The notes under the pieces are model-generated. The model searched no databases and was not told the DNA's origin. It worked only from the letters and a program-made list of their open reading frames with translations. The translations under genes were made by a program, and so were the position numbers. DNA of 64,000 nucleotides from Mycolicibacterium hassiacum DSM 44199 (GTDB lineage Bacteria; Actinomycetota; Actinomycetes; Mycobacteriales; Mycobacteriaceae): the NCBI RefSeq assembly GCF_900603025.1, contig NZ_LR026975.1, forward strand, positions 4,464,001-4,528,000, given 5' to 3'. Below are positions 1 to 9,856 of the stretch, one piece after another. Positions within the stretch are counted from its first letter, which is position 1. Every line of letters begins with the position of its first letter.

Positions 1-135
1 TCGGAGTGGTACGTGGAAGACCTAGGATCAACTAACGGCACTTACCTCGACAGGGCAAAGGTGACAACTGCGGTACGCGTTCCCATGGGCACGCCGATTC
101 GGATCGGCAAGACAGTGATCGAGCTGCGCCCGTGA
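1..135 (+). CDS. fhaB: FhaB/FipA FHA-domain protein, 3' end only
   Basis: Last 44 codons of a gene entering from the left edge. The visible residues contain the FHA-domain core motif LGSTNGTYLD followed by a short beta-rich tail ending in IELRP. FHA domains bind phosphothreonine peptides; in mycobacteria FhaB (FipA) lies directly before pstP and is a substrate or partner of PknA/PknB and a septal protein (family knowledge). The stop at 133-135 is 19 bp before pstP, on the same strand, consistent with one operon. The N-terminal part lies outside the window, so only the family can be called. Confidence 0.88.
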   Translation, partial: SEWYVEDLGSTNGTYLDRAKVTTAVRVPMGTPIRIGKTVIELRP

Positions 136-154
136 CAGGGATGCGAGGAACGGT

Positions 155-1786
155 ATGACCCTCGTCCTTCGATACGCCGCGCGCAGCGACCGCGGCCTGG
201 TCCGAGCCAACAACGAGGACTCGGTCTACGCCGGCGCGCGCCTGTTGGCGCTGGCCGACGGCATGGGAGGTCACGCGGCGGGCGAGGTCGCCTCGCAGTT
301 GGTGATCGCCGCGCTGGCCCCGCTGGACGAAGACGAGCCGGGCGGCGACCTGCTCAGCAAACTCGAGGAGGCTGTCCGGCAGGGCAACTCGGCGATTGCT
401 GCCCATGTGCAGGCCGACCCCGAGCTGGAGGGGATGGGCACCACCCTGACCGCGATCCTGTTCGCGGGCAACCGGCTCGGGCTGGTGCACATCGGCGACT
501 CGCGCGGCTACCTGCTGCGCGACGGCGAGCTGACCCAGATCACCAAGGACGACACCTTCGTCCAGACGCTCGTCGACGAGGGGCGCATCACCCCCGAGGA
601 GGCGCACAGCCATCCGCAGCGGTCGCTGATCATGCGGGCGCTCACCGGTCACGAGGTGGAACCGACGCTGATCCTGCGGGAGGCCCGGGCCGGCGACCGG
701 TATCTGCTGTGCTCGGACGGGTTGTCCGATCCGGTCAGCCACGAGACCATCCTCGAGGCCCTGCAGATCCCCGACGTCGGCGAGAGCGCCGACCGGTTGA
801 TCGAGCTGGCGCTGCGCGGCGGCGGCCCGGACAACGTCACCGTCGTGGTGGCCGACGTCGTCGAGAACGGGGTCTCCGACTACGGCCAGACCCAGCCGAT
901 CATTGCCGGCGCGGTCTCCGGCGACGACGGCTCCAACAGCACCCCCCCGGACACCGCGGCCGGCCGGGCCTCGGCGTTCAACCCGCAGCGCACGGCGCCG
1001 CGCCCGGCGCTGCCGGCCCCCGAGCCGCCCGCACGGCCGTCGCGGTCCAAGCGCCGCTACATCATCGGATCGCTGCTGCTGGTGCTGCTGCTGTTGGCCG
1101 GGATGGCGGTCGGCAGCGTGATCATCCGCAGCTACTACTACGTCACCGCACACGACGGCACCGTCGCGATCATGCGCGGCGTGCCGACCTCGATCCTCGG
1201 CTACCCGCTGCACCAGCCCTACCGGCAGGCGTGCCTGACCCCGCACAACGGGTTGAATCTCATCGCCGTCGGCGCCGCCGGTGACGACTGCCAGCTGTTC
1301 CGGGTCAAAGACCTCAAACCGGCCGAGCAGCGCCAGGTCGAGGCGGGCCTGCCCACCGGCTCCGAGGATCAGGCCATCGAGCAGATCAACAAGCTGGCCC
1401 GCGAGTCGCTGCTGCCGGTGTGCCAGGCCCCGGCCAAGGCGCCGCGGCCCACCACCGTCCCGCACGCCCCGGCACCCACCCGCACCCCGGGGGTGCCGAA
1501 CGTTCCGCCGCCCTCGGCCGAGACCCTGCCGCCCGCCCCGAATCCCCAGGCCCCCCAGTCCCCGAGCCTGGAGACCGCGGCTCCCCCGGCCCCGGAGACG
1601 CCGCGCACCGTCACGCGCCCACCGACGGCCGGGCCCACCGCCGCCCCGGCCCCCGGAGCCCCGTCGCCGAGCGCCGGCGCCCCGAGCAGGCCGGCCCCAC
1701 CGCGCGCCACCCCGGCCCCGGCGCCTGTCACCGGACTGCCCCCGCTGCCGCAACAACCGGGGATCGACTGCCGGGAACGGTCATGA
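155..1786 (+). CDS. pstP: PP2C-type Ser/Thr phosphatase PstP
   Basis: Membrane-anchored metal-dependent phosphatase that reverses PknA/PknB phosphorylation. The cytosolic PP2C domain (about residues 5-240) shows the metal-binding motifs: E21-D22, DGMGG at 35-39, GDSR at 114-117, SDG with D188, and DN at 226-227. A transmembrane helix follows at about 302-325, then an extracytoplasmic domain and a long Pro/Ala-rich tail (from about residue 430). Length 543 aa, slightly longer than the about 514 aa I recall for M. tuberculosis because of that tail. The ATG at 155 has an AGGAA ribosome site 6 nt upstream. The stop overlaps the rodA start in ATGA. Confidence 0.97.
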   Translation: MTLVLRYAARSDRGLVRANNEDSVYAGARLLALADGMGGHAAGEVASQLVIAALAPLDEDEPGGDLLSKLEEAVRQGNSAIAAHVQADPELEGMGTTLTAILFAGNRLGLVHIGDSRGYLLRDGELTQITKDDTFVQTLVDEGRITPEEAHSHPQRSLIMRALTGHEVEPTLILREARAGDRYLLCSDGLSDPVSHETILEALQIPDVGESADRLIELALRGGGPDNVTVVVADVVENGVSDYGQTQPIIAGAVSGDDGSNSTPPDTAAGRASAFNPQRTAPRPALPAPEPPARPSRSKRRYIIGSLLLVLLLLAGMAVGSVIIRSYYYVTAHDGTVAIMRGVPTSILGYPLHQPYRQACLTPHNGLNLIAVGAAGDDCQLFRVKDLKPAEQRQVEAGLPTGSEDQAIEQINKLARESLLPVCQAPAKAPRPTTVPHAPAPTRTPGVPNVPPPSAETLPPAPNPQAPQSPSLETAAPPAPETPRTVTRPPTAGPTAAPAPGAPSPSAGAPSRPAPPRATPAPAPVTGLPPLPQQPGIDCRERS

Positions 1787-3192
1787 CGACCCAGCCGCAG
1801 TCACCGGTGGCGATCGCTCCCCCGCTGCCCACGCGGCGCAACGCCGAGCTGCTGTTGCTCGGATTCGCGGCCGTCATCACCACGCTGGCGCTGCTGCTGG
1901 TCGAGGCCAACCAGGAACAGGGCCTGCGCTGGGACCTGCTGCAGTACACCGTCGCGTATCTGGCGTTGTTCACCGGCGCGCACCTGGCCGTCCGCCGGTT
2001 CGCCCCGTACGCCGACCCGCTGCTGCTGCCGATCGTCGCGCTGCTCAACGGTCTTGGGCTGGTGATGATCCACCGGCTCGACCTGTCGTCGGGTGAGCTG
2101 ATGTCGCCCGGCCTCGGCGGCACCGCCAACCAGCAGATGCTCTGGACGCTGGTCGGGGTGCTGGGGTTCTCGCTCACCGTGATCTTTCTGCGCGACCACC
2201 GGCTGCTGTCGCGGTTCGGCTACATCTGCGGGCTGACCGGGCTGGTGCTGCTGATCATCCCGGCGCTGCTGCCGGCGTCGATGTCCGAGCAGAACGGCGC
2301 CAAGATCTGGATCCGGTTGCCCGGCTTCTCGATTCAGCCCGCCGAGTTCTCCAAGATCCTGCTGCTGGTGTTCTTCGCCGCCGTGCTGGTGAGCAAACGC
2401 AGCCTGTTCACCAGCGCCGGCAAGCACGTGTTCGGTATGACGCTGCCCCGGCCGCGCGACCTGGCGCCGCTGCTGGCCGCCTGGATCGCCTCGGTCGGGG
2501 TGATGGTGTTCGAGAAGGACCTCGGCACCTCGCTGCTGCTGTACGCGTCGTTTCTGGTGCTGGTCTACGTAGCCACCGACCGGATCAGCTGGGTGGTGAT
2601 CGGGCTGGCGCTGTTCGCGGCGGGCTCGGTGATCGCCTACCACCTGTTCGACCACGTGCAGACCCGGGTGCAGACCTGGCTGGATCCGTTCGCCGACCCC
2701 GAGGGCGCCGGCTACCAGATGGTGCAGTCGCTGTTCAGCTTCGCCACCGGCGGCATCTTCGGCACCGGCCTGGGCAACGGCCAGCCGGGCACGGTGCCCG
2801 CCGCGTCGACCGACTTCATCATCGCCGCCGTCGGTGAGGAGCTCGGCCTGTTCGGGCTGGCCGCGGTGCTGATGCTCTACACCATCCTCATCGTGCGCGG
2901 CCTGCGCACCGCGATCGCCGTGCGCGACAGCTTCGGCAAGCTGCTGGCCGCCGGGCTGGCCTCCACCCTGGCGATCCAGCTGTTCATCGTCGTCGGCGGG
3001 GTGACCAAGCTGATCCCGCTGACCGGCCTGACCACCCCGTGGATGTCCTACGGCGGCTCGTCGCTGGTGGCCAACTACGTGCTGCTGGCCATCCTGGTGC
3101 GCATCTCGCACTCGGCGCGCCGGCCGATCCTGCCCTCGCAGGCCGCCCCGCCCATCGCGTCCGCCCGCACCGAGGTGATCGAGAAGGTATGA
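1783..3192 (+). CDS. rodA: SEDS-family peptidoglycan polymerase RodA
   Basis: Integral membrane SEDS glycosyltransferase that polymerises lipid II during elongation or septation together with a class B PBP. 469 aa with about ten hydrophobic segments. The SEDS signature EKDLGTS is present, as is the extracytoplasmic loop motif [12 protein letters not shown] that carries the family's essential Asp, and the C-terminal [13 protein letters not shown] motif. The open frame extends upstream, but the start is set by the ATG at 1783 inside the pstP stop (ATGA) and by the normal length. Partner PbpA is encoded next, again by ATGA overlap. Confidence 0.97.
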   Translation: MTTQPQSPVAIAPPLPTRRNAELLLLGFAAVITTLALLLVEANQEQGLRWDLLQYTVAYLALFTGAHLAVRRFAPYADPLLLPIVALLNGLGLVMIHRLDLSSGELMSPGLGGTANQQMLWTLVGVLGFSLTVIFLRDHRLLSRFGYICGLTGLVLLIIPALLPASMSEQNGAKIWIRLPGFSIQPAEFSKILLLVFFAAVLVSKRSLFTSAGKHVFGMTLPRPRDLAPLLAAWIASVGVMVFEKDLGTSLLLYASFLVLVYVATDRISWVVIGLALFAAGSVIAYHLFDHVQTRVQTWLDPFADPEGAGYQMVQSLFSFATGGIFGTGLGNGQPGTVPAASTDFIIAAVGEELGLFGLAAVLMLYTILIVRGLRTAIAVRDSFGKLLAAGLASTLAIQLFIVVGGVTKLIPLTGLTTPWMSYGGSSLVANYVLLAILVRISHSARRPILPSQAAPPIASARTEVIEKV

Positions 3193-4664
3193 ACACCTCG
3201 CTGCGTCGCGTGGCCGTCACCGTGATGGCGCTGGTGGTGGTGCTGCTGGCCAACGCGACCTTCACCCAGGTCTTCACCGCCGACGGGTTGCGCTCGGATC
3301 CGCGCAACCAGCGGGTGCTGCTCGACGAGTACTCCCGGCAGCGCGGCCAGATCTCGGCCGGCGGCCAGCTGCTGGCCTACTCGGTGGCGACCAGTGGCCG
3401 GTTCCGGTTCCTGCGGGTCTACCCCGACCCGCTGATCTACGCGCCGGTCACCGGCTTCTACTCGCTACGCTACTCCAGCACCGGGCTGGAGCGCGCCGAG
3501 GACAGCATCCTCAACGGCTCCGATCAGCGGTTGTTCGCGCGCCGGCTGGCCGACTTCTTCACCGGCCGCGATCCGCGCGGCGGCAACGTCGACACCACGA
3601 TCAAACCCCATGTGCAGCAAGCGGCCTGGGAGGCGATGGAGACCGGCTGCGACGGGCCGTGCAAGGGGGCGGTGGTGGCGATCGAACCGTCCACCGGCCG
3701 GATCCTGGCGCTGGTGACGTCGCCGTCCTACGACCCGAACCTGCTGGCCACCCACGACGTCGACGCGCAGGCCCAGGCGTGGCAGCAGCTGCGCGACGAC
3801 CCCGACATGCCGCTGCTGAACCGCGCGATCGCCGAGGCCTACCCGCCCGGTTCGACGTTCAAGGTGATCACCACCGCGGCCGCGCTGCAGCACGGCGAGA
3901 CGCCCGACACCCGGCTCACCGCGGCGCCGCGCATCCGGCTGCCCAACAGCACCGCCTCCCTGGAGAACTTCGGCGGTGCCTCGTGCGGCGGCGGGCCGAC
4001 CGCATCGCTGAAGGAGGCGTTCGCCCGGTCCTGCAACACCGCGTTCGTCGAGCTCGGTATCGGGCTGGGCGCCGACGCCCTGCGGTCCACCGCGCGCGCG
4101 TTCGGCATCGACGTTCCCGCCCCGACCATCCCGCTGCAGGTCGCCGAGTCCACCGTCGGGCCGATCATCGACGATGCCGCGCTCGGCATGTCGGCCATCG
4201 GCCAGAAGGACGTCGCGTTGACCCCGCTGCAGAACGCGATGGTCGCCGCCACCATCGCCAACAAGGGGGTGACCATGCGGCCGTACCTGGTGGAGAGCCT
4301 GCGTGGACCCGACCTCGCCAACATCGCCACCACCGCACCCGAACAAGAGCGGCGGGCGGTGTCCGAGCAGGTCGCGGATACACTGACGGATCTGATGGTC
4401 GCCGCCGAGCAGGGAACACAGCAGAAGGGAGCCATCGCCGGCGTGCAGATCGCATCCAAGACGGGTACGGCGGAGCACGGGACAGATCCCCGCAACACCC
4501 CGCCGCACGCCTGGTACATCGCCTTCGCCCCTGCTCAAGCGCCCAAAGTCGCCGTGGCCGTGCTGGTCGAGAACGGCGGCAACAGGCTCTCGGCGACCGG
4601 CGGTGCGGTGGCCGCCCCGATCGGACGCGCCACCATCGCCGCGGCGCTGCGGGAGGGTTCATGA
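3189..4664 (+). CDS. pbpA: Class B penicillin-binding protein PbpA (transpeptidase)
   Basis: Bitopic D,D-transpeptidase that cross-links peptidoglycan; in mycobacteria it works with RodA and is controlled by PknB. A single N-terminal membrane anchor (about residues 8-28) precedes the dimerisation and transpeptidase domains. Active-site motifs are S222-T-F-K225, S281-C-N283 and K424-T-G. The numbering and the 491-aa length match what I recall for the M. tuberculosis protein, supporting the ATG at 3189, which overlaps the rodA stop by 4 nt. No truncation or lost catalytic residue seen. Confidence 0.97.
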   Translation: MNTSLRRVAVTVMALVVVLLANATFTQVFTADGLRSDPRNQRVLLDEYSRQRGQISAGGQLLAYSVATSGRFRFLRVYPDPLIYAPVTGFYSLRYSSTGLERAEDSILNGSDQRLFARRLADFFTGRDPRGGNVDTTIKPHVQQAAWEAMETGCDGPCKGAVVAIEPSTGRILALVTSPSYDPNLLATHDVDAQAQAWQQLRDDPDMPLLNRAIAEAYPPGSTFKVITTAAALQHGETPDTRLTAAPRIRLPNSTASLENFGGASCGGGPTASLKEAFARSCNTAFVELGIGLGADALRSTARAFGIDVPAPTIPLQVAESTVGPIIDDAALGMSAIGQKDVALTPLQNAMVAATIANKGVTMRPYLVESLRGPDLANIATTAPEQERRAVSEQVADTLTDLMVAAEQGTQQKGAIAGVQIASKTGTAEHGTDPRNTPPHAWYIAFAPAQAPKVAVAVLVENGGNRLSATGGAVAAPIGRATIAAALREGS

Positions 4665-6016
4665 CTGCGCGGGTCGGGGTCACACTGTCCGGCCGCTACC
4701 GGCTGCAACGGCTCATCGCCACCGGCGGGATGGGTCAGGTCTGGGAGGGGGTGGACTCCCGGCTGGGCCGGCGGGTGGCGGTCAAGGTGCTCAAACCCGA
4801 GTACTCCACCGACGCCGAGTTCGTCGAGCGGTTCCGCGCCGAGGCCCGCACCGTCGCGATGCTCAACCACCCCGGCATCGCCAGCGTCTACGACTACGGC
4901 GAGACCGAGATGGACGGCGAGGGCCGCACCGCCTACCTGGTGATGGAGCTGGTCAACGGAGAGCCGCTGAACTCGGTGCTCAAACGCACCGGGCGGCTGT
5001 CGCTGCGGCACGCGCTGGACATGCTCGAGCAGACCGGCCGGGCCCTGCAGGTCGCGCATGCGGCCGGGCTGGTGCACCGCGACGTCAAACCGGGCAACAT
5101 CCTCATCACCCCGACCGGCCAGGTGAAGCTCACCGACTTCGGTATCGCCAAGGCCGTCGACGCCGCCCCGGTCACCCAGACCGGCATGGTGATGGGCACC
5201 GCCCAGTACATCGCGCCCGAACAGGCGCTCGGTCACGACGCCACCGCCGCCAGCGACGTCTACTCGCTCGGTGTCGTCGGCTACGAGTCGGTGTCGGGCA
5301 AACGCCCGTTCACCGGCGACGGCGCGCTGACCGTGGCGATGAAGCACATCAAGGAGACCCCGCCGCCGCTGCCGGCCGACCTGCCGCCGAACGTGCGCGA
5401 ACTCATCGAGATCACGCTGGCCAAGAACCCGGGCATGCGGTACCGCAACGGCGGCGCGTTCGCCGACGCCGTTGCCGCCGTGCGCGCCGGCCGTCGCCCG
5501 CCCCGGCCCAATCAGGCCCCGTCGATCGGCCGGGCCGCGCCGGCGGCGGTCCCGTCGGCCGCGCAGGTGCGTGCCGCCGCCGACTACGGCCGGCCCGCCA
5601 CCGCCGCCCGCCGTCCCGTCACCACCGGCCATCGGGCCGCCCCACCGCCGCGGCGCACCTTCTCCACCGGTCAGCGCGCCCTGCTGTGGGCCGCCGGGGT
5701 GCTCGGCGCGCTCGCGATCATCATCGCGATCCTGATGATCCTCAGCTATCAGGACCGGATGGACCAGCAGCAGCTGCCGCCCCCGACCGTCACCGACACG
5801 GTCACCGAGACCACCCCGTTCGAACCGACCGCGATGGAACGCCGGGCCGATGCGCGGTCCCTCGCCCTTGCTGAGCGACAATTGCGGGTGACCCCACAGC
5901 GCGCAACCGGCGAACACGACCACCCCGACGCAGCGACGTATCCCGCGGCGGTGTCCATGTCGACGGCGGTAGGAGATGGTCTGCGCCCCCTGACACCAGA
6001 ACAGACGACGCCATGA
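4661..6016 (+). CDS. pknA: Ser/Thr protein kinase PknA
   Basis: Transmembrane Hanks-type kinase controlling cell shape and division. The kinase domain (about 13-275) has a glycine-rich loop ATGGMGQV, catalytic K42 in VAVK, catalytic D141 in HRDVKPGN and the DFG motif. A basic/Pro/Ala juxtamembrane linker leads to one membrane helix at about 340-361 and a short extracellular tail without PASTA repeats, as is usual for PknA. The last about 60 residues (nt 5830-6013) are compositionally different (His/Asp/Glu-containing, less proline-rich); I cannot tell whether that is natural. The start ATG at 4661 overlaps the pbpA stop, and the stop overlaps pknB, each by 4 nt. Confidence 0.96.
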   Translation: MTARVGVTLSGRYRLQRLIATGGMGQVWEGVDSRLGRRVAVKVLKPEYSTDAEFVERFRAEARTVAMLNHPGIASVYDYGETEMDGEGRTAYLVMELVNGEPLNSVLKRTGRLSLRHALDMLEQTGRALQVAHAAGLVHRDVKPGNILITPTGQVKLTDFGIAKAVDAAPVTQTGMVMGTAQYIAPEQALGHDATAASDVYSLGVVGYESVSGKRPFTGDGALTVAMKHIKETPPPLPADLPPNVRELIEITLAKNPGMRYRNGGAFADAVAAVRAGRRPPRPNQAPSIGRAAPAAVPSAAQVRAAADYGRPATAARRPVTTGHRAAPPPRRTFSTGQRALLWAAGVLGALAIIIAILMILSYQDRMDQQQLPPPTVTDTVTETTPFEPTAMERRADARSLALAERQLRVTPQRATGEHDHPDAATYPAAVSMSTAVGDGLRPLTPEQTTP

Positions 6017-7884
6017 CCACCCCGCAACATCTGTCCGACCGGTACGAACTCGGTGAGATTCTCGGCTTCGGCGGCATGTCCGAAGTTCATCTGGCCCGCG
6101 ACCGGCGCCTTCACCGTGATGTCGCGATCAAGGTGCTGCGCGCCGACCTGGCCCGCGACCCGAGTTTCTATCTGCGGTTCCGCCGCGAGGCGCAGAACGC
6201 GGCGGCGCTGAACCATCCGGCGATCGTGGCCGTCTACGACACCGGTGAGGCCGAGACCCCGGCGGGTCCGCTGCCCTACATCGTCATGGAGTACGTCGAC
6301 GGGGTCACGCTGCGCGACATCGTGCACAACGAGGGCCCGATGGAGCCGCGGCGCGCCATCGAGGTGATCGCTGACGCGTGCCAGGCGCTGAACTTCAGCC
6401 ACCAGCACGGCATCATCCACCGCGACGTCAAACCGGCGAACATCATGATCAGCAAGACCGGCGCGGTGAAGGTGATGGACTTCGGCATCGCCCGCGCGAT
6501 CGCCGACGCCAACCGGGTCACCCAGACCGCGGCGGTGATCGGCACCGCGCAGTACCTGTCACCCGAGCAGGCCCGCGGCGAGAAGGTCGACGCCCGCTCC
6601 GACGTGTACTCGCTGGGCTGTGTGTTGTACGAAATCCTCACCGGCGAGCCGCCTTTCGTGGGTGATTCCCCGGTGGCGGTGGCCTATCAGCATGTCCGCG
6701 AGGATCCGGTGCCGCCGTCGCAGCGCAACCCGGCGGTGAGCCCGGAGCTGGACGCGGTGGTGCTCAAGGCGCTGGCGAAGAACCCGGACAACCGCTATCA
6801 GACCGCCGCCGAGATGCGCGCCGACCTGGTGCGGGTGCACAGCGGTGAGCAACCCGAGGCGCCGAAGGTGTTCACCGACGCCGAGCGCAACTCGCTGCTG
6901 GCCGCGCCGCCGGGCGGCCACCGCACCGAGCCGCTGGCCACCGCCCGCCCGCTGCCGGACTACATCGAGAAGGAGCGCCGCGGCTCGGTGGCGCGCTGGC
7001 TGGTCGCGGTCGCGGTGCTGGCGGTGCTGACCGTGGTGGTGACGCTGGCGATCAACATGTTCGGCGGCAAGCCGCGCGATGTGCAGGTGCCCGACGTCGC
7101 CGGTCAGGCGTCGGCCGACGCGATCGCCGAGCTGCAGAACCGCGGCTTCAAGGTGCGCACCCAGCAGCGCCCGGACAACACGGCGCCGCCGGACCACGTC
7201 ATCAACACCGAGCCCGCGGCCGAGGCCACGGTGGCGGCCGGCGACGAGATCACCATCAACGTCTCCACCGGGCCCGAGCAGCGCGAGATACCCGACGTCC
7301 GCAACCTCAGCTACGACGAGGCGATTCGCCGGCTCTCGGCGGCCGGGTTCGAGAAGTTCCGGCCGTCGTCGTCGCCGTCGACACCGGAGATGAAGGACAA
7401 GGTGCTCGGCACCAACCCGCCGGCCAACCAGACCTCGGCGATCACCAACGAGATCATCGTGGTGCTCGGCGCCGGCCCCGAGACCCGTCCGGTGCCCGAT
7501 GTCGCGGGACAGACCATCGACAGCGCCACCCAGATTCTCAACACCGCCGGTTTCACCAAGGTGGTGCCGGTCAACGTGGACAGCCCGCAGCCGCAGGGCC
7601 AGCTGGTCGGTACGAATCCCGCTGCGGGAGAGACGGTTCCGGTGGACACCGTGATCCAGTTGCAGGTGTCGCGGGGCAACCAGTTCATCATGCCCGACGT
7701 GCGCGGCATGTTCTGGGTGGACGCCGAGCCGCGGCTGCGCGCGCTGGGCTGGACCGGGGTGCTCGACCGGGGCGCCGACGTGCAGAACAGCGGTCAGCGG
7801 CCCAATGCGGTGGTCACCCAGAATCCGCCGCCCGGCGCCGGGGTGAACTTCGACAGCCGGATCACGCTCAGCTTCGCGTCGTAG
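6013..7884 (+). CDS. pknB: Ser/Thr protein kinase PknB with four PASTA domains
   Basis: Essential sensor kinase for peptidoglycan synthesis. The intracellular kinase domain has K40 (VAIK), D138 (HRDVKPAN) and DFG. A linker leads to a membrane helix at about 327-349, then four extracellular PASTA repeats, recognisable by their openings VPDVAGQ, IPDVRNL, VPDVAGQ and MPDVRGM. PASTA domains bind muropeptides or lipid II; known targets in this window's families include CwlM, PbpA, MurJ and RodA-associated proteins. 623 aa, near the usual 626. Last gene of the ATGA-linked operon. Its 3' end overlaps the convergent trpG by 17 bp. Confidence 0.97.
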   Translation: MTTPQHLSDRYELGEILGFGGMSEVHLARDRRLHRDVAIKVLRADLARDPSFYLRFRREAQNAAALNHPAIVAVYDTGEAETPAGPLPYIVMEYVDGVTLRDIVHNEGPMEPRRAIEVIADACQALNFSHQHGIIHRDVKPANIMISKTGAVKVMDFGIARAIADANRVTQTAAVIGTAQYLSPEQARGEKVDARSDVYSLGCVLYEILTGEPPFVGDSPVAVAYQHVREDPVPPSQRNPAVSPELDAVVLKALAKNPDNRYQTAAEMRADLVRVHSGEQPEAPKVFTDAERNSLLAAPPGGHRTEPLATARPLPDYIEKERRGSVARWLVAVAVLAVLTVVVTLAINMFGGKPRDVQVPDVAGQASADAIAELQNRGFKVRTQQRPDNTAPPDHVINTEPAAEATVAAGDEITINVSTGPEQREIPDVRNLSYDEAIRRLSAAGFEKFRPSSSPSTPEMKDKVLGTNPPANQTSAITNEIIVVLGAGPETRPVPDVAGQTIDSATQILNTAGFTKVVPVNVDSPQPQGQLVGTNPAAGETVPVDTVIQLQVSRGNQFIMPDVRGMFWVDAEPRLRALGWTGVLDRGADVQNSGQRPNAVVTQNPPPGAGVNFDSRITLSFAS

Positions 7885-8560
7885 CGGCCGGGGCGACGGC
7901 GGTGCCGGCGCCGGCCAGCGCGGAGGCGACCTCGTCCTCCAGCCGGCGCACCAGCTCCTCGCTGGGGGCCTGGCCGCAGAAGCCCAACCAGTTGGCCAGC
8001 ATGCGGTGGCCGCCCTGGGTGAGGATCGACTCGGGGTGGAACTGCACCCCGTGGATCGGCAGCTCGCGGTGGCGCACCGCCATGATCACCCCGCCGCGGG
8101 TGCGGGCGATGACCTCCAGCTGGTCGGGCACCGTCTCCGGCAGGATGGTCAGCGAGTGGTACCGGGTCGCGGTGAACGGATCCGGAAGCCCTTTGAGCAC
8201 ACCGCTGTTGGAGTGGTAGACGCTGCTGGTCTTGCCGTGCAGCAGCTCGGGGGCACGGTCGACGGTGCCGCCGAAGGCCACCCCGATGGCCTGGTGCCCC
8301 AGGCACACCCCGAGCAGCGGCGTCCGGGCGGCGGCGCACGCCCGCACCAACGGGATCGACGCACCGGCCCGCTCCGGGGTGCCGGGCCCGGGTGACAACA
8401 GCACCCCGTCGAAGGTCTCGGCGGCCCGGGCGACGTCGGCGTCGGTGGCCAGCCGTGGATCGTCGTTACGCCAGACCTGCGCGTCCACCCCGAGCTGGCC
8501 GAGATACTGCACGAGGTTGAACACGAAGCTGTCGTAGTTGTCGACGACCAGGACCTGCAT
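7868..8560 (-). CDS. trpG: Glutamine amidotransferase, anthranilate/aminodeoxychorismate synthase component II
   Basis: Class I glutamine amidotransferase that supplies ammonia to TrpE or PabB for tryptophan or folate synthesis; one enzyme may serve both. 230 aa. The oxyanion-loop motif LLSPGPGTPE (about 54-63), the nucleophile C86 in GVCLGHQ, and H175/E177 in QFHPES complete the triad. The gene lies alone beside pknB, not with trpE, which is the mycobacterial arrangement (Rv0013-like). Start ATG at 8560; 28 bp downstream of the DUF881 gene on the same strand. Assignment between TrpG and PabA cannot be made from sequence alone. Confidence 0.93.
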   Translation of the reverse strand: MQVLVVDNYDSFVFNLVQYLGQLGVDAQVWRNDDPRLATDADVARAAETFDGVLLSPGPGTPERAGASIPLVRACAAARTPLLGVCLGHQAIGVAFGGTVDRAPELLHGKTSSVYHSNSGVLKGLPDPFTATRYHSLTILPETVPDQLEVIARTRGGVIMAVRHRELPIHGVQFHPESILTQGGHRMLANWLGFCGQAPSEELVRRLEDEVASALAGAGTAVAPAATTRS

Positions 8561-8588
8561 TTGCCCAGGGTATCGCGGCGCGGATCGG

Positions 8589-9383
8589 TCAGTATCCGAG
8601 CGGGCCGACCGGCTGGGCGTAGCGCATCCGCACCGGCTGCGGGTAACCGGCGATCTCGACCTCCGCGCGCGGCTCCTCGGAGTAGCCGAGCCCGAACCGC
8701 ACCACGTACTGGCGGTAGAGGTTGACCAGCGGCGCCTCGGCCAGCGCGGCCTGCAGCGCGGCCGGATCCCCGACGGCGGTGATGACGTAGGGCGGGCTGT
8801 AGGTGCGGCCGTTGAGCAGCAGGGTGTTGCCCACGCACCGGGGTGCGGAGGTGCCGATGATCCGCTGGTCCTGCATCTGGATGCCCTCGGCGCCGCCGGC
8901 CCACAGCGCGTTGATCACCGCGGTGATGTCCTGCTGGTGCACGACCAGGTCGTCGGGGGTGGCGTCGCGGGGGAACCGGCCCTGCGCGTCGCGCTGCGCG
9001 TCGTTGAGCGTGACGACGAGCCCGGGCCCGCGCAGCGGTGTCAGGCCCGCGGCCTCGGCGAGTTCGTCGGAGCGGCGGGTGATGGCCTGCAGCGCGGCGT
9101 CGGCGGCGGGGGAGGCGCCGTGGGTGTTCTCCAGCTCGGCCGCCAGCGCGTCGCGCTCGGCGGCAAGCCGGTCCACCGATTCCCTGGCCTCGAGGACCAG
9201 GTCGACCAGCCGCGGCGCGTCGCTGCGCCGGATCTCGTCGCCGCCGGAGACCGAGTGGGTGGCCGCCAGCAGCAGGCCCGCGGCCAGGCACACGATCGGC
9301 ACGGCGAATCGCCACCGGTCGCGGCGGGTGCGCCGATCGTCGGTGGTGGTGCCGGCGCCGTCACGGCGCCGCAGCAGTCGCAT
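8589..9383 (-). CDS. DUF881 membrane-anchored protein (Rv0012-like)
   Basis: 264 aa: short basic N-terminus, one membrane helix at about residues 24-46, a segment with heptad character likely to be a coiled coil (about 52-85), then an extracytoplasmic DUF881 domain. DUF881 proteins occur near cell-division genes in actinobacteria and in the Bacillus ylxW/ylxX region, but no biochemical role is established. It lies between crgA and trpG, divergent from crgA by 91 bp, so a role in division or envelope assembly is an inference from context. ATG at 9383. Confidence 0.85.
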   Translation of the reverse strand: MRLLRRRDGAGTTTDDRRTRRDRWRFAVPIVCLAAGLLLAATHSVSGGDEIRRSDAPRLVDLVLEARESVDRLAAERDALAAELENTHGASPAADAALQAITRRSDELAEAAGLTPLRGPGLVVTLNDAQRDAQGRFPRDATPDDLVVHQQDITAVINALWAGGAEGIQMQDQRIIGTSAPRCVGNTLLLNGRTYSPPYVITAVGDPAALQAALAEAPLVNLYRQYVVRFGLGYSEEPRAEVEIAGYPQPVRMRYAQPVGPLGY

Positions 9384-9474
9384 GGTGTGCTCCCCCGGCC
9401 CGGGCCTACGTTAGGCTCGTTCTACATCGTCGCACGCAGCGACCCGTAGTCGCCCGACTGTTCCGAAGGTACCG

Positions 9475-9744
9475 ATGCCCAAGTCGAAGGTTCGCAAGAA
9501 GAACGACTTCACCATCAATCCGGTCAGCCGTACCCCGGTGAAGGTGAAGGCCGGCCCGTCGAGCACCTGGTATGTGGCGTCGTTCATCGGGTTGATGCTG
9601 ATCGGCCTGATCTGGCTGCTGGTGTTCCAGCTCGCGGGCAGCGCCGTGCCGGTCATGAAGGACATCGATCCGCCGGCGTGGAACTACGCGATCGCGTTTG
9701 CTTTCATGATCACCGGTCTGCTCATGACGATGCGGTGGCGTTGA
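9475..9744 (+). CDS. crgA: Cell division protein CrgA
   Basis: Small septal membrane protein (89 aa) that in mycobacteria and Streptomyces links FtsZ, FtsQ, FtsI and CwsA at the division site. The basic N-terminal tail PKSKVRKKN is followed by a short cytosolic stretch and two membrane helices (about 31-52 and 66-86). The motif [13 protein letters not shown] before helix two is characteristic of the family. ATG at 9475 with GAAGG upstream. The gene is single and divergent from the DUF881 gene; the downstream intergenic segment holds a palindrome and three DnaA boxes. Confidence 0.95.
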   Translation: MPKSKVRKKNDFTINPVSRTPVKVKAGPSSTWYVASFIGLMLIGLIWLLVFQLAGSAVPVMKDIDPPAWNYAIAFAFMITGLLMTMRWR

Positions 9745-9773
9745 CCTGAGGTCAGAAAATTCGCTGTCATCGG

Positions 9774-9789
9774 ATCACACCTGTGTGAT
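9774..9789. promoter_or_regulatory. Perfect 7-bp inverted repeat downstream of crgA
   Basis: ATCACAC, spacer CT, GTGTGAT: a perfect palindrome with 7-bp arms, 30 bp after the crgA stop and 11 bp before the first DnaA box. The short spacer suggests an operator for a dimeric regulator rather than a terminator. The arms are inverted relative to a CRP site, so I do not assign a regulator. The same ATCACAC word occurs twice as a direct repeat before rsmG (26983-26999). Confidence 0.45.
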
Positions 9790-9799
9790 TCATCCCCAT

Positions 9800-9853
9800 T
9801 GTGGACAGCGCCTGTGGATAACTGCGTTGTCTCTGGTCAGGCCCTGTGGATAA
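9800..9853 (-). promoter_or_regulatory. Cluster of three DnaA boxes outside oriC
   Basis: Three same-orientation matches to the DnaA 9-mer, read on the minus strand: CTGTCCACA (9800-9808), TTATCCACA (9813-9821) and TTATCCACA (9845-9853). The last two are perfect consensus boxes, as strong as any in oriC. They fill the 112-bp gap between crgA and the PH-like gene, about 12 kb from oriC; the last box ends 3 nt before that gene's GTG start, so bound DnaA could affect its expression or titrate DnaA. Confidence 0.7.
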
Positions 9854-9856
9854 CCC

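Noticed and set aside
9774-9789. Palindrome after crgA as a CRP-type site
   Set aside because: CRP sites have TGTGA-N6-TCACA; here the arms are in the opposite order with a 2-bp spacer.
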